A DNA stretch of 64,000 bases from Rhodopirellula baltica (GTDB taxonomy: Bacteria; Planctomycetota; Planctomycetia; Pirellulales; Pirellulaceae). The notes under the pieces are model-generated. The model was not told the DNA's origin. It ran no database searches and saw only the letters and a list, made by a program, of their open reading frames with translations. Where the stretch lies: contig PPHI01000089.1 in assembly GCA_002901265.1 (NCBI GenBank), positions 1 to 64,000 on the forward strand, read 5' to 3'. How positions within the stretch are numbered: position 1 is the stretch's first letter; every line of letters starts with the position of its first letter. The translations under genes and the position numbers were made by a program. This document shows positions 52,814 through 62,387 of this stretch, in pieces.

Positions 52814-54448
52814 TCAGCCATCCGAAAGCCCTTTGCGGCTTCGAAGTTTCAGCAACATGGCCATCGTCGCGCCGAAGACCAACGCAACGCTGAATCCAAA
52901 GTATCCGAACACGCCATACAAGAATCCTTCGTTGATGACTCGGTTGTCTGGAACAAGGTCTTCGTTGAGCGGTAGCCAAAACAGAGCCGAAAAAGGACTC
53001 GCCACCCCGACCCAATCGACATCGGAAATCGTGTTTGCCGGCATGTCGAGCATCCGGGTGACAATCGACAAGGCGGGCGGCACGACGTAAATCAGCAGCA
53101 ACACCGCATAGGTCGTGAGCAGAGCAATCGACGTTTTCCTCGCAAACATCGAACAGGTGAGCGCCACAACGCAATTCACCAAGCAAACCATGCCGACGAT
53201 CAGAAACATCAACGTGACCGCGACGATATTGGTCCAAAATGCGGTATTCAGCCCGGCGCCTAAGATGAGCGGCCAAAGCAGGAATCCGGTCAGCACCACC
53301 GAGATTCGAAACCGTACGACAAACTTGCCCCACAAAATCTGAAGAGGTGAAAGTGGCGTCGTGAGCAAGAGGTCAAGGGTTTGGCGTTCGCGTTCGCTCG
53401 TGATACTGCCTGCCAAAAATGAAGGCCCGACGAGCATGTTGAACACGATCACATAAACGCAAAACCAGGGTGCGTGCTGTTGTTGAAAAAACAAAAAGTA
53501 TCCCATCATCGGGATCGCTAAAAGAATGCTGATTTGGATCACCAAACGCAGCATCAATGTTCCTTGGCTGAATATCTCGCTGTGTAGTTCTTTGTCATAA
53601 ACGGGATTGGCCCCGTCAGCCATCATCTCGTCTTTCTTCGGTGGAGCGAATAGACGGTCGGGGAATTGGTCGGGTTGAATCACCAAGCCGACTGCGTCCT
53701 CTGCCTCGCGTTCTAAATCGATGACTTCTTTGCCTTCGCTGCCGACATCAGGCGGATAAAGTAATCGTCCAGCAGCGGCCGCCCCCATCAGAATCACTGC
53801 CGCCAAGCCGAACGCGGGGAACACCACCGTCGCGAGCTTTAATCGCAGGTAGCCGTCTGCCCCCAACGATCCCCACAGAACGCATGCTCCGATCACCAGC
53901 GGTAAGATCGTCAAATAGCTGACCACCAACGCGCTGCTCGTTCGCGGAAAGTAGCTGCTGCACATCACGCCGATGGCGCCGAACAGGATCACCGAGACGA
54001 TCAGACCGAGGTATGCGGCCAAGACTTCATAGACGTGCACGCCGCCAAGAGGCAGACAGAGCACGATGATTGGCAATGAACCGATAATCAGCATGCCCAA
54101 GTGAGTCAGCGAAGCGACCATTTTGCCAAACACAATCGCGCCGGGCCGCATCGGACTTGCGAGCAGCATCTCGTATGTCTTTCGTTCTTTTTCGCCGGCG
54201 ATCGTGCCCGCTGCGAAGCTTGGCGCCATCAGCGAGGCGATCACGTATTGCCCGAGGAAGAACAGGTTGACCAACTTGGTTGCCGATGCAGGGTTGGATG
54301 TCAGGTCCAACCGCTGATCGCTGGGCCAAGCCGCGATCACCACCGCGGCAAGCAAGATCTGATAGAGCGCGAGTAATGCAAACGCACGTTTGGTTCGCAA
54401 GTTGACCAACAACTCACGCTGCAGTACCGGGTTTTCAAGGATGTACAT
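52814..54448 (-). CDS. ABC-2 type permease with internal duplication
   Basis: The 544-aa membrane protein has two homologous halves. Each has the motif GTIAGEKERKTYEMLLASPM (about 81-100) or GSITSERERQTLDLLLTTPL (about 350-370), followed by an I-x-x-GK segment and several helices. This is a fused tandem of two ABC-2 permease units of about six helices each. It would pair with the ATPase at 57223 to export a substrate. It is divergent from the other genes of the locus. Confidence 0.8.
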   Translation of the reverse strand: MYILENPVLQRELLVNLRTKRAFALLALYQILLAAVVIAAWPSDQRLDLTSNPASATKLVNLFFLGQYVIASLMAPSFAAGTIAGEKERKTYEMLLASPMRPGAIVFGKMVASLTHLGMLIIGSLPIIVLCLPLGGVHVYEVLAAYLGLIVSVILFGAIGVMCSSYFPRTSSALVVSYLTILPLVIGACVLWGSLGADGYLRLKLATVVFPAFGLAAVILMGAAAAGRLLYPPDVGSEGKEVIDLEREAEDAVGLVIQPDQFPDRLFAPPKKDEMMADGANPVYDKELHSEIFSQGTLMLRLVIQISILLAIPMMGYFLFFQQQHAPWFCVYVIVFNMLVGPSFLAGSITSERERQTLDLLLTTPLSPLQILWGKFVVRFRISVVLTGFLLWPLILGAGLNTAFWTNIVAVTLMFLIVGMVCLVNCVVALTCSMFARKTSIALLTTYAVLLLIYVVPPALSIVTRMLDMPANTISDVDWVGVASPFSALFWLPLNEDLVPDNRVINEGFLYGVFGYFGFSVALVFGATMAMLLKLRSRKGLSDG

Positions 54449-54755
54449 CAGTCGTTACGGTGGTCCAAACACGCTCGGTGTATCGTGTCGATCGTCGATG
54501 AGGGCTTGCATTGTAGCACTGTGATGCGGCATCTGGCAGCGTATTGGTGCTGGGCATCAACGTGCAAACTTTTGCGTTGGCTTCCATGTGATCTCGTGCG
54601 GCGGAAACTTCGTTGGGCATAATTTTATGCTTCCGCCGACCCCGGATCGCCCAAGGTCGCTTAGAATGCAGCCACTGGTTGTTCGTGCCTCGTAGACGGC
54701 GGCACGTTCAACCGTAGAAAACTTTTTCGTTTCACCTTTCGCGACCACAATCGGA
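54449..54755. other. Divergent promoter region of the ABC locus with a hairpin
   Basis: About 307 bases. A hairpin at 54599-54638 has outer arms CGGCGGAA/TTCCGCCG and an inner GCATAATTTTATGC palindrome, with a 10-base bulge on one side. No promoter was identified with confidence. Confidence 0.45.
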
Positions 54756-57209
54756 ATGCCGCGATACGCGTTTTTTTGTTACGTCCTTTTGACGGTCCCG
54801 TTGATTGTCGGTTGTGAAGGCTGCCGCCCCAATTCGCCGACAACGGCGGATGGCGAACCGATCCCAAAGGAAGCGTACACGGTCGGCCCCACGGTCAGCT
54901 ATCCACAAGATCAGAACTCTGGATTCGGACTTGCCAAACCGGGCCACTGGGGAACTGCGGAGCAGTCGCTTCGCAGTAACCAAAGTGACCGACGCGGCGA
55001 GATGTCCACGCAAGTGTCGGTGCTGTTGCAAGATCGCGACCTGCAGCAGATTGGCACACTAAAATCGATTGCTTCAGTGCGACCGGTGGTCTTGCCAGAA
55101 GGCCAAATGCGACGTTTGGATTTCCGATATCTAGTTCCACTTCCGAACGATAGCTTTGCCACACGAGTCAATGTTTCCAGTAGCTTGATGGCGGACAGCG
55201 GCGGCGTTTTGGACACCGGATCGCAGCCGCTTGTAGCGATGGGAAGCAGCGAATACAGCTTCGTTGTCCTGACTACGCGACCGGAACGATTCACCCGTTT
55301 TCAAACCGCCAACTGGGCGAGTTTTAAATCGGGATCGCTGATCGACGAAAAGTTGACGATCAACTATCGAGTCATCGTCCCGAAGGCGGACAATGGGATT
55401 TTGCCATTGCCGGAAACGTTCTTGGACATGACCAGCATCGCTGTCATCTTCTGGGATGATCTCTCGCAAGACGCTTTAACTCCTTTGCAACAGCTGGCGA
55501 TTTCCGATTGGGTCCGTTTCGGTGGCCGCCTAATCGTCAATGGTGCTGCTGCGAGTGAATCGATCGTGAATACCTCGATCGCAGACCTGTTGCCACTCGA
55601 GCCGACCAGCAACATCGAGCTTGATGGTGAAGCGGCGGCGGAAATGTTGACCAACCATTCCGTCAAGGATGATCGCAGCTTGGCAAAGCAGCGCAGTGTG
55701 TTGGAACAGGATTCGAGTCATGTCGCGATCGACGGAAGAATCACTAGTAAGGCTGAATCCGTCGCAGGAACCGGCTCGCTGGTTCTTCGCCAACGCTTTG
55801 GTCGTGGTGCTGTCGTACAGTCGCGGTTCAACCTGACCGACAGTTGGATCATGGACTGGGATTCGTACGATAGCTTCATCAACAGCGTGTTTTTGGGGCG
55901 ACCGGCACGAGTGTTTTCTGTCGCCCAGGGATCCGTCGCTTATGCAAACGGTGACTCCGAAGGGGAACCGCTCGATGTACATCCCGACGATTTAGAGTTG
56001 CGTTTTAGCAAGTCCCGGAACAACGCAGATGCCGCAGCAAATACGCACCTGAGAATCGCCAGTCGTGATGCGATTCTGAAGCAATCGGGGCCAATAGAGA
56101 CGTCGACCGGCAGTGTTTTTGATCCGCTTTCTTCCCCTCATCCGATCGGCGGATTGGGCGCATGGAATGACAACAGTGATGTCATGTCGGTTTTGAGATC
56201 GACATTGATCCAAGAAGCGGGGTTAGAAATCCCGGACTCGTCAATGGTCGTCCGCTCGCTGTTGGTGTATTTGGTCATCTTAGTCCCGGTCAACTACATC
56301 GTCTTTCGTTTGATGAACCGCTTGGAATACGCTTGGTTCGCGGTACCCGTGATTGCAATCATCGGCGCCGCGTGGGCCGCCCGCCAAGCTCAACTGGACA
56401 TCGGGTTCGCGAGAAGCAGCACCGAAGTCGCAATTGTCGAAGCCTACGCCGACTACCCTCGCGCTCACCTCACCCGATTGATGGCGATCTATAACTCGTT
56501 AAGCAGCCGGTACACGCTGCAGTTCGCGACGCATGACGGCGCCGCCGCAACATTGTCGGACGAATCGAATCCAGACATCTCCATCGAACCAACATTTCGT
56601 GTTTCGTTCGACGAGGGACCGGCGTTCCACGATTTTGCAGTGTCGAGTAACCGGATGCGATTCGCCCATACCGAAGAGATCATTGATTTAGGTGGTGGGA
56701 TTCGCATCGATCCAACGACGGATGGTAGCGGACAAGGCCAATTGATCAATGAAACGGACCTCGAACTCTTTGACGCGATCGTCGTGCGACGTGACGAGAC
56801 AGGGGAATCACACATTGCGGTGATCGGTGCGATCTCTCCTGGTGAGGCGCAGACGATCGAGTACGGCCCCGCTTCCGGCGTTTCACTTCCCAGTGATTTG
56901 CCACTGGACATCGATGTCATCATGGGGCGGTTGACTGACCCCGTCGCATTGCCAGAGGATTCGATTCGATTGATCTGCCGCGTTGATGGTCGTATGGACG
57001 GCCTGACGATCACACCGAACGCGAGCCAACAGAACGCGCAAACCGTCTTGTTGGTTCACTTGCAAGAGCCACCGCTTCCGGAAATTGAAGCGGACGTTAA
57101 CCTGATTTCTTCGTTTGCGCGTTCAGTGTCGCCGACTGACGTCACCGAAGAAACGACCGGCGACAGCGAATCGAACGAGAACACGACCGAAAGCCAGTCT
57201 TCCAACTAG
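54756..57209 (+). CDS. Large lipoprotein-like membrane protein of ABC-2 locus
   Basis: The 817-aa product starts with a lipobox (LIVGC, Cys20). A long extracytoplasmic region with a glutamine-amidotransferase-like segment (ISDWVRFGGRLIVNG, about residues 248-262) follows. Two transmembrane helices lie near 501-543, and a C-terminal beta-rich region ends in a Thr/Glu/Ser tail. This resembles the accessory proteins (GldG-type) found beside ABC-2 ATPases in gliding and export loci. The exact role is unknown. The ATPase gene starts 13 bases after its stop. Confidence 0.65.
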   Translation: MPRYAFFCYVLLTVPLIVGCEGCRPNSPTTADGEPIPKEAYTVGPTVSYPQDQNSGFGLAKPGHWGTAEQSLRSNQSDRRGEMSTQVSVLLQDRDLQQIGTLKSIASVRPVVLPEGQMRRLDFRYLVPLPNDSFATRVNVSSSLMADSGGVLDTGSQPLVAMGSSEYSFVVLTTRPERFTRFQTANWASFKSGSLIDEKLTINYRVIVPKADNGILPLPETFLDMTSIAVIFWDDLSQDALTPLQQLAISDWVRFGGRLIVNGAAASESIVNTSIADLLPLEPTSNIELDGEAAAEMLTNHSVKDDRSLAKQRSVLEQDSSHVAIDGRITSKAESVAGTGSLVLRQRFGRGAVVQSRFNLTDSWIMDWDSYDSFINSVFLGRPARVFSVAQGSVAYANGDSEGEPLDVHPDDLELRFSKSRNNADAAANTHLRIASRDAILKQSGPIETSTGSVFDPLSSPHPIGGLGAWNDNSDVMSVLRSTLIQEAGLEIPDSSMVVRSLLVYLVILVPVNYIVFRLMNRLEYAWFAVPVIAIIGAAWAARQAQLDIGFARSSTEVAIVEAYADYPRAHLTRLMAIYNSLSSRYTLQFATHDGAAATLSDESNPDISIEPTFRVSFDEGPAFHDFAVSSNRMRFAHTEEIIDLGGGIRIDPTTDGSGQGQLINETDLELFDAIVVRRDETGESHIAVIGAISPGEAQTIEYGPASGVSLPSDLPLDIDVIMGRLTDPVALPEDSIRLICRVDGRMDGLTITPNASQQNAQTVLLVHLQEPPLPEIEADVNLISSFARSVSPTDVTEETTGDSESNENTTESQSSN

Positions 57210-57222
57210 CCGCATCAGCAAC

Positions 57223-58149
57223 ATGATTACTTTGACGGGATTCGGAAAGGATTACGGCGACTTCACGGCGGTGAAGTCACTGGACCTGCACATCGATGCG
57301 GGGGAAACATTCGGGTTCATTGGGCCAAATGGTGCTGGCAAAAGTACAACGATTCGATTTCTGGCAACCTTGTTGCGGGCCTCACGTGGACAAGGCGAAG
57401 TCGCCGGCTGCGACGTGATGGCAGACCCCGTGGGCGTTCGGCAAGCGGTTGGCTACATGCCGGATAACTTTGGTGTGTACGACGGAATGAGGGTTTGGGA
57501 GTTTCTGGATTTCTTTGCCGTGGCGTATCGCATCGGACGTAAGGATCGAAAGCAGATCATCGACAATGTGCTGGAGTTGTTGGACCTCACGCACAAACGC
57601 GATGACTTCGTCAATGGCCTGTCTCGGGGGATGAAACAGCGACTGTGCTTAGCGAAAACACTCGTCCATGACCCGCCGGTGTTGATTTTGGATGAACCCG
57701 CCAGCGGGCTGGATCCGCGTGCGCGCGTCGAAGTCAAGGAACTATTGAAAGAACTTCGCCGCATGGGCAAAACGATTTTGATCAGCAGTCATATTCTGAC
57801 AGAGCTTGCCGATTGCTGTACGTCGATTGGAATTATCGAACGCGGCCAACTGCTGATGCATGGACCGATCGATCAGGTTTATCGCCAGATTCGCAGAAAC
57901 CGGCACGTCGAGATTCAGTTCGTCAAAGGCAAGGAGGCTGGGCTGTCGATTCTGCGAAGCAACCCCAACCTACGTGCACTTGAAGAAGGCCCGACGTTCA
58001 CACTGGCGGAATTGGAAACCGACGATGAAGGTTTGGCCGAGTTGATGGAAGCGATGATTGCCGAAGGCGTTCGGATGCGGAGTTTTAACGACCGCGCACC
58101 GACACTCGAAGACGTGTTCATGACGGTTACGAAAGGTTTGGTCACGTGA
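57223..58149 (+). CDS. ABC transporter ATP-binding protein
   Basis: The 308-aa product has Walker A (GPNGAGKST), Q-loop region, the signature LSRGMKQRL, Walker B LILDEPASGLD and the H-loop SSHIL. A C-terminal extension of about 80 residues follows. It powers the ABC-2 permease encoded divergently at 52814-54448. ATG 57223 was chosen because it starts the ABC domain. The stop overlaps the next GTG start (GTGA). Confidence 0.9.
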   Translation: MITLTGFGKDYGDFTAVKSLDLHIDAGETFGFIGPNGAGKSTTIRFLATLLRASRGQGEVAGCDVMADPVGVRQAVGYMPDNFGVYDGMRVWEFLDFFAVAYRIGRKDRKQIIDNVLELLDLTHKRDDFVNGLSRGMKQRLCLAKTLVHDPPVLILDEPASGLDPRARVEVKELLKELRRMGKTILISSHILTELADCCTSIGIIERGQLLMHGPIDQVYRQIRRNRHVEIQFVKGKEAGLSILRSNPNLRALEEGPTFTLAELETDDEGLAELMEAMIAEGVRMRSFNDRAPTLEDVFMTVTKGLVT

Positions 58150-60656
58150 AGTTGCGAATTGCAGGCCGCGGGATCGCGGGCGGCCTGTTGGTGGTGACCA
58201 CCTTGTTGGCTACCGTGTTCCCGTTGCTGACTGGCGATCGGATTGCGTTTCGTGATGCCAGCCACTTCTATTTGCCTTTGTATGACTACGTGGCGTTTCG
58301 GACTCAGTCGGAGTGGATGCCGCTTTGGAATCCGCTGGACCATACCGGGATCCCGCTGATTGGCGAAGCAACCACGGCGGTCCTTTACCCGGTTCGATAC
58401 GTCCTCTTTTCCGCTCCGGTACCAACGGAATGGTCGCTGAATGCGTATCTGGTTTTTCACCTTCTTCTGGCAAGCGCCGGGGCCGCATGGTTGGCGCGAA
58501 GGTGGTCGATCAAAGGTTTGGGCACGGTGGTCGCGGCGATCGTTTACCCGCTTTCTGGAAGCGTTTTAGGTCTTTGCTGTAACCCTCCATTCTTAGTGGG
58601 GGCTGCCTACATGCCGTTTGCGTTGGGGGCGCTGCTAGGCCGATTTGCAAAACAGGATTCCAACGAGCCACAGTCCAAATGGTTGCGTGATGTCGTGATC
58701 GCGGGTGGATCGCTCGCAATGATGGTTCTTGGTGGTGACCCGCAGGGCGCGCTGCATGTCGTCTTGATCGCGTTGTTGTGCAGCGTTGTGCTGTTGTGGA
58801 AAATCAATGCTGAACCGTCATGGTTGCAGCGGTGGCTTGGCCAAGCAGGCAAGTTGAGTTCGGCATGTTGCCTCGCAGCGTTAATTGCCGCGCCTCAAAT
58901 CGCAGCTTCGATCGATTGGAGCCGACAAAGCGATCGCACCTTGGCGGCTAGCGAGCGAGCGGATCTGTATGACTTTTCGGTACCGCCCTGGCATGCATTG
59001 GAACTGTTCTCAGCACGGCCTTTCGGCGAATTGTTTCCGATCAATCGAAGAGTCTCCAAACTGCTCGCTGGAGACGGACGAATGTGGACGCCAAGTCTCT
59101 ATGCCGGAATTGTCGTTGGATGCGCCCTGCTGTTGCGTTTGGTGTCGCTGCGAAGTCGCCAGCAAAACACGTTCGACCCGTTCGGAATGGTCGCGGTCAC
59201 CGGACTGCTGCTCAGCTTTGGACATTTCGGACTTGTGTGGATACTTCAGCAGATCCCCGGTGTCTTTGAGGGGGCGAACAGCGCGATCGGCGGCGCGTAT
59301 TGGTGGCTTGGTGTTTTGGTGCCGGGGTATGACAGCTTTCGATACCCGGCGAAATGGCTGCCCGTCTTTGCGCTCGGCGCGGCGATGATCACCGCCCGTT
59401 GGCTCAGTCGTCCCGCGTCCGATCTTGATCAAAATGAACAGCGGTTTGAGCGGCGATGGTTGGTGGGTATCGCCAGCGTGTTGGCACTCGCGTTGGTCGC
59501 AATCACCGCGCTAATCTCCGCCGCTCAAAACGAAGGCGACCGATTCCAGACATCGGGGATCGCAGACGAGTACTGGGGACCGCTCGACGTACTTGGCGGA
59601 TACGAAGTCATTCAATGGTCTTTCGCTTGCTCGCTGATTGCGATGTTCGTCGTGATCGCGTTGCGTCAGACGCAGCGACGTTCTGCGACGAAATGGGGCA
59701 CTATCGCTTGGATCGCACTGATAAGCGTTGATTGTTGGTCGAGCGGCGACGATTTGTTGCCGACAGTATCGATCCGCAAAGAGCAGGCGGCAGCCAACAG
59801 GATTTCGCCTGCAAATCCGCATGTTGCACGAACATTGAGAACGCAAAAGGGAGCGTGGCCGACGCTTTGGAAACGGGAATCAAACGCTGACCGTGCGCTA
59901 CAGGTCGCCGCAAGCGAACGCGCCGCATGGTTCGGACGTTGGCATTTGGCCGAGCGTTCCGCCGTAGTGAACAGCATGGTTTCGATTCGCAGCCTCGGAT
60001 GGGCAAAGTTTTGGAGGGCGGTCGAACGGCAGTCACCAAACTGGGATAGCGCGGAACAGCGCCAATTTTGGAAATCATTTCGTCACTGGCTTGGTGTCGA
60101 AGGCATCTCCCACGTTGATGGCGACAAAGTAATGCCGTCCGAAGGGTTGGCGTATGCCTTTATCACAAGACGCAGTCTCAAGGGCGGTGCGATGGCTCGG
60201 TTGGCGACGACTTGGAAGGCGCCGGAGACGATGGAATCACTCGTTGCCCAATTGGCGAGCGGTGATGTCGCGACCGTTCCGCGGGTCGAATTTCCAGTAC
60301 CGAGTGAACCTGAAACGGACAACGACGGTCAGTTGCAAGAACTGGATGCGGAGCGATACCTGGTTCAATGTTCCCAGGATTGTTTGCTGGTCCGCAGCGT
60401 GCTTCAGGACGGAAACTGGCGAGCCGAAATTGTTCCGGCAAACGGAAACGATCAATCCGTTGCCGTATCGGTGCCTGTACTGTCGTCAAGTTTTTTAAAC
60501 CAAGCGACCCTGATTCCCGCTGGTGCCTGGGAAGTGCGTTTTTTCTACCAACCGACTTGGCAAGGTCCTTCCATTTGGGCGTGTCTGGCGGGGGGCGGGA
60601 TGGTGGTCACGCTGCTTTTCGCGTCCGTTGTTTTGGGAATGCGGGAAAGCCGGTGA
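58146..60656 (+). CDS. YfhO-like multi-spanning membrane protein
   Basis: The 836-aa protein has about 11-13 transmembrane helices in its first 500 residues and an extracytoplasmic C-terminal domain. It begins with FRDASHFYLPLYDYVAF and PLWNPLDHTGIPLIGE, the first-loop D-x-x-x-F-Y and W-N motifs of YfhO-type GT-C fold glycosyltransferases. YfhO relatives glycosylate cell-envelope polymers. The GTG start overlaps the ATPase stop, so the two are translated together and may act on one envelope polymer. Confidence 0.75.
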   Translation: MKLRIAGRGIAGGLLVVTTLLATVFPLLTGDRIAFRDASHFYLPLYDYVAFRTQSEWMPLWNPLDHTGIPLIGEATTAVLYPVRYVLFSAPVPTEWSLNAYLVFHLLLASAGAAWLARRWSIKGLGTVVAAIVYPLSGSVLGLCCNPPFLVGAAYMPFALGALLGRFAKQDSNEPQSKWLRDVVIAGGSLAMMVLGGDPQGALHVVLIALLCSVVLLWKINAEPSWLQRWLGQAGKLSSACCLAALIAAPQIAASIDWSRQSDRTLAASERADLYDFSVPPWHALELFSARPFGELFPINRRVSKLLAGDGRMWTPSLYAGIVVGCALLLRLVSLRSRQQNTFDPFGMVAVTGLLLSFGHFGLVWILQQIPGVFEGANSAIGGAYWWLGVLVPGYDSFRYPAKWLPVFALGAAMITARWLSRPASDLDQNEQRFERRWLVGIASVLALALVAITALISAAQNEGDRFQTSGIADEYWGPLDVLGGYEVIQWSFACSLIAMFVVIALRQTQRRSATKWGTIAWIALISVDCWSSGDDLLPTVSIRKEQAAANRISPANPHVARTLRTQKGAWPTLWKRESNADRALQVAASERAAWFGRWHLAERSAVVNSMVSIRSLGWAKFWRAVERQSPNWDSAEQRQFWKSFRHWLGVEGISHVDGDKVMPSEGLAYAFITRRSLKGGAMARLATTWKAPETMESLVAQLASGDVATVPRVEFPVPSEPETDNDGQLQELDAERYLVQCSQDCLLVRSVLQDGNWRAEIVPANGNDQSVAVSVPVLSSSFLNQATLIPAGAWEVRFFYQPTWQGPSIWACLAGGGMVVTLLFASVVLGMRESR

Positions 60657-60736
60657 TTGTTGATTCGGTCCAAGCCCGTTAACCTACGGCCATTGGAATT
60701 GCACGAGAACCCTTCAAACAGCTCAAGGATTTTTTG

Positions 60737-61642
60737 ATGACCGCACGGCGTGGATCTGAATTTGCCGGCCTGTCCGTCGCCATTGTGACACCGTTCAAGG
60801 ACGGTGAAGTTGACTACGGTCGTTTGAAAGAGCAAATCGAATTCCAAATCGAAGCTGGCACGACGTGCTTGGTACCGGTAGGAACGACGGGGGAGTCTCC
60901 CACGTTGACGCACGATGAACACGAACGCGTGATTAGCGAAACGATTCAGTGTGCCGCCGGTCGAATCAAGGTGATGGCCGGTACCGGCAGTAACAGCACG
61001 GCCGAGGCCCTGCGACTGACTCAGCGTGCGGCCAAAGAAGGTGCCGACGCGACTTTGCAAGTTGCACCATACTACAACAAGCCAACTCAGGAAGGCTTTT
61101 ATCAGCACTTCAAAGCGGTTGCGGAAGCTGTCGATATCCCGGTCTGTGTTTACAACATCCCTGGCCGCACCGGAAAGGAGATCGAAGTCTCCACGATTCA
61201 GCGTCTCAGTGAGTTGCCCGGAATCACCATGGTCAAAGAAGCGACTGGCAAGCTTGACCAATGCTCGGCAATTGTCGGCAGCACCGACCTGACCGTACTC
61301 AGCGGCGATGACTCGCTGACACTGCCTATGATGAGTGTCGGTGCCGAAGGTGTGATTTCGGTCGCAGGAAACTTGGTCCCTTCAGACATGATCAAGTTGG
61401 TCAACGCAGCTTCCGCCGGTGACTTCGCCCTGGCTCAGAAGATGCACCACAAGTTGTTCTCGCTCTGCTCGAACATGCTCGGCTTGGCGACCAACCCGAT
61501 CCCGGTGAAGGCGGCGATGCGAATGGTCGGACGTGATAGCGGCGACCTGCGGTTGCCGATGACGCCGCTCGATGCCGAATGTGAAGCCAAGCTACAAGAG
61601 ACGATTCTGGCTTACGGTTTGGCGAGTGCCGCTGGCGTCTAA
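60737..61642 (+). CDS. dapA: 4-hydroxy-tetrahydrodipicolinate synthase
   Basis: The 301-aa product is a DapA-type class I aldolase: [43 protein letters not shown] and [12 protein letters not shown], whose Lys forms the Schiff base with pyruvate. It condenses pyruvate and aspartate semialdehyde in lysine/diaminopimelate synthesis. ATG 60737 is preferred over TTG 60734. Confidence 0.95.
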   Translation: MTARRGSEFAGLSVAIVTPFKDGEVDYGRLKEQIEFQIEAGTTCLVPVGTTGESPTLTHDEHERVISETIQCAAGRIKVMAGTGSNSTAEALRLTQRAAKEGADATLQVAPYYNKPTQEGFYQHFKAVAEAVDIPVCVYNIPGRTGKEIEVSTIQRLSELPGITMVKEATGKLDQCSAIVGSTDLTVLSGDDSLTLPMMSVGAEGVISVAGNLVPSDMIKLVNAASAGDFALAQKMHHKLFSLCSNMLGLATNPIPVKAAMRMVGRDSGDLRLPMTPLDAECEAKLQETILAYGLASAAGV

Positions 61643-61745
61643 ACAGTTCAGTTGATGAGGGTTGCCGCAAAAGCGAATGCCTGATCGGTGCTTACCAAGA
61701 CGATTGCGGGTAGAATAACGCTGCCCGCGATTGGAAAATTGGTAA

Positions 61746-62387
61746 ATGACACAGCCGCAACACAACAGCGAACCGACCTCCGGCACGATCGAACAGTTGA
61801 TCGCGTCGGCACGCGACGGTGATGGGAGCGCGTTAGGCGACTTGCTCGTTGTTTATCGCAAGTACCTCGTCTTTCTCGCCCGGACCCAAGTTCACGAGAA
61901 CTTGCAGGTCAAAGCCGACCCATCAGACTTAGCTCAAGAAGTCTGCATGGCCGCGCATGGCAATATCGCCGAATTTCGTGGCGAGAGTGCAGCCGAATTT
62001 GCCGCTTGGTTACGTGGGATACTGTCCAATGTCCTGGCCACACACGTGCGGCGTTATCTTGGTACCCAAAAACGCGATGTACGCGTCGAACAGAGCCTGC
62101 ATCAATCGTTGAACAACGGTTTGAATGACGCTTCGAAATTCTTGCACTCACAGATCGCGGCGGATCTTACCTCGCCGAGTGGTAAATTTGCTCGTCAAGA
62201 ACGCTTCTTGGAACTGGCATCTGCGATCGAATCTCTTCCGGACGACTACCGTCAAGTGATCGTATTGCGTCACGTCGAAGCGTTGCCGTTTTCTGAGGTT
62301 GCCCAGCAAATGGGACGCACCGTCAACAGCGTCGAAAAACTTTGGGTGCGTGCTTTGGCCAAACTCCGGTCTTCGGTCAGTGAATAA
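61746..62387 (+). CDS. ECF RNA polymerase sigma factor
   Basis: The 213-aa product has sigma region 2 (DPSDLAQEVCMAAHGNIAEFRG, AEFAAWLRGILSNVLATHVRRYL) and region 4 (LELASAIESLPDDYRQVIVLRHVEALPFSEVAQQMGRTVNSVEKLWVRALAKLR). This is the kinase-linked ECF type common in planctomycetes. The stop overlaps the kinase start (TAATG), so activity is probably controlled with or by that kinase. Target promoters are unknown. Confidence 0.9.
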   Translation: MTQPQHNSEPTSGTIEQLIASARDGDGSALGDLLVVYRKYLVFLARTQVHENLQVKADPSDLAQEVCMAAHGNIAEFRGESAAEFAAWLRGILSNVLATHVRRYLGTQKRDVRVEQSLHQSLNNGLNDASKFLHSQIAADLTSPSGKFARQERFLELASAIESLPDDYRQVIVLRHVEALPFSEVAQQMGRTVNSVEKLWVRALAKLRSSVSE

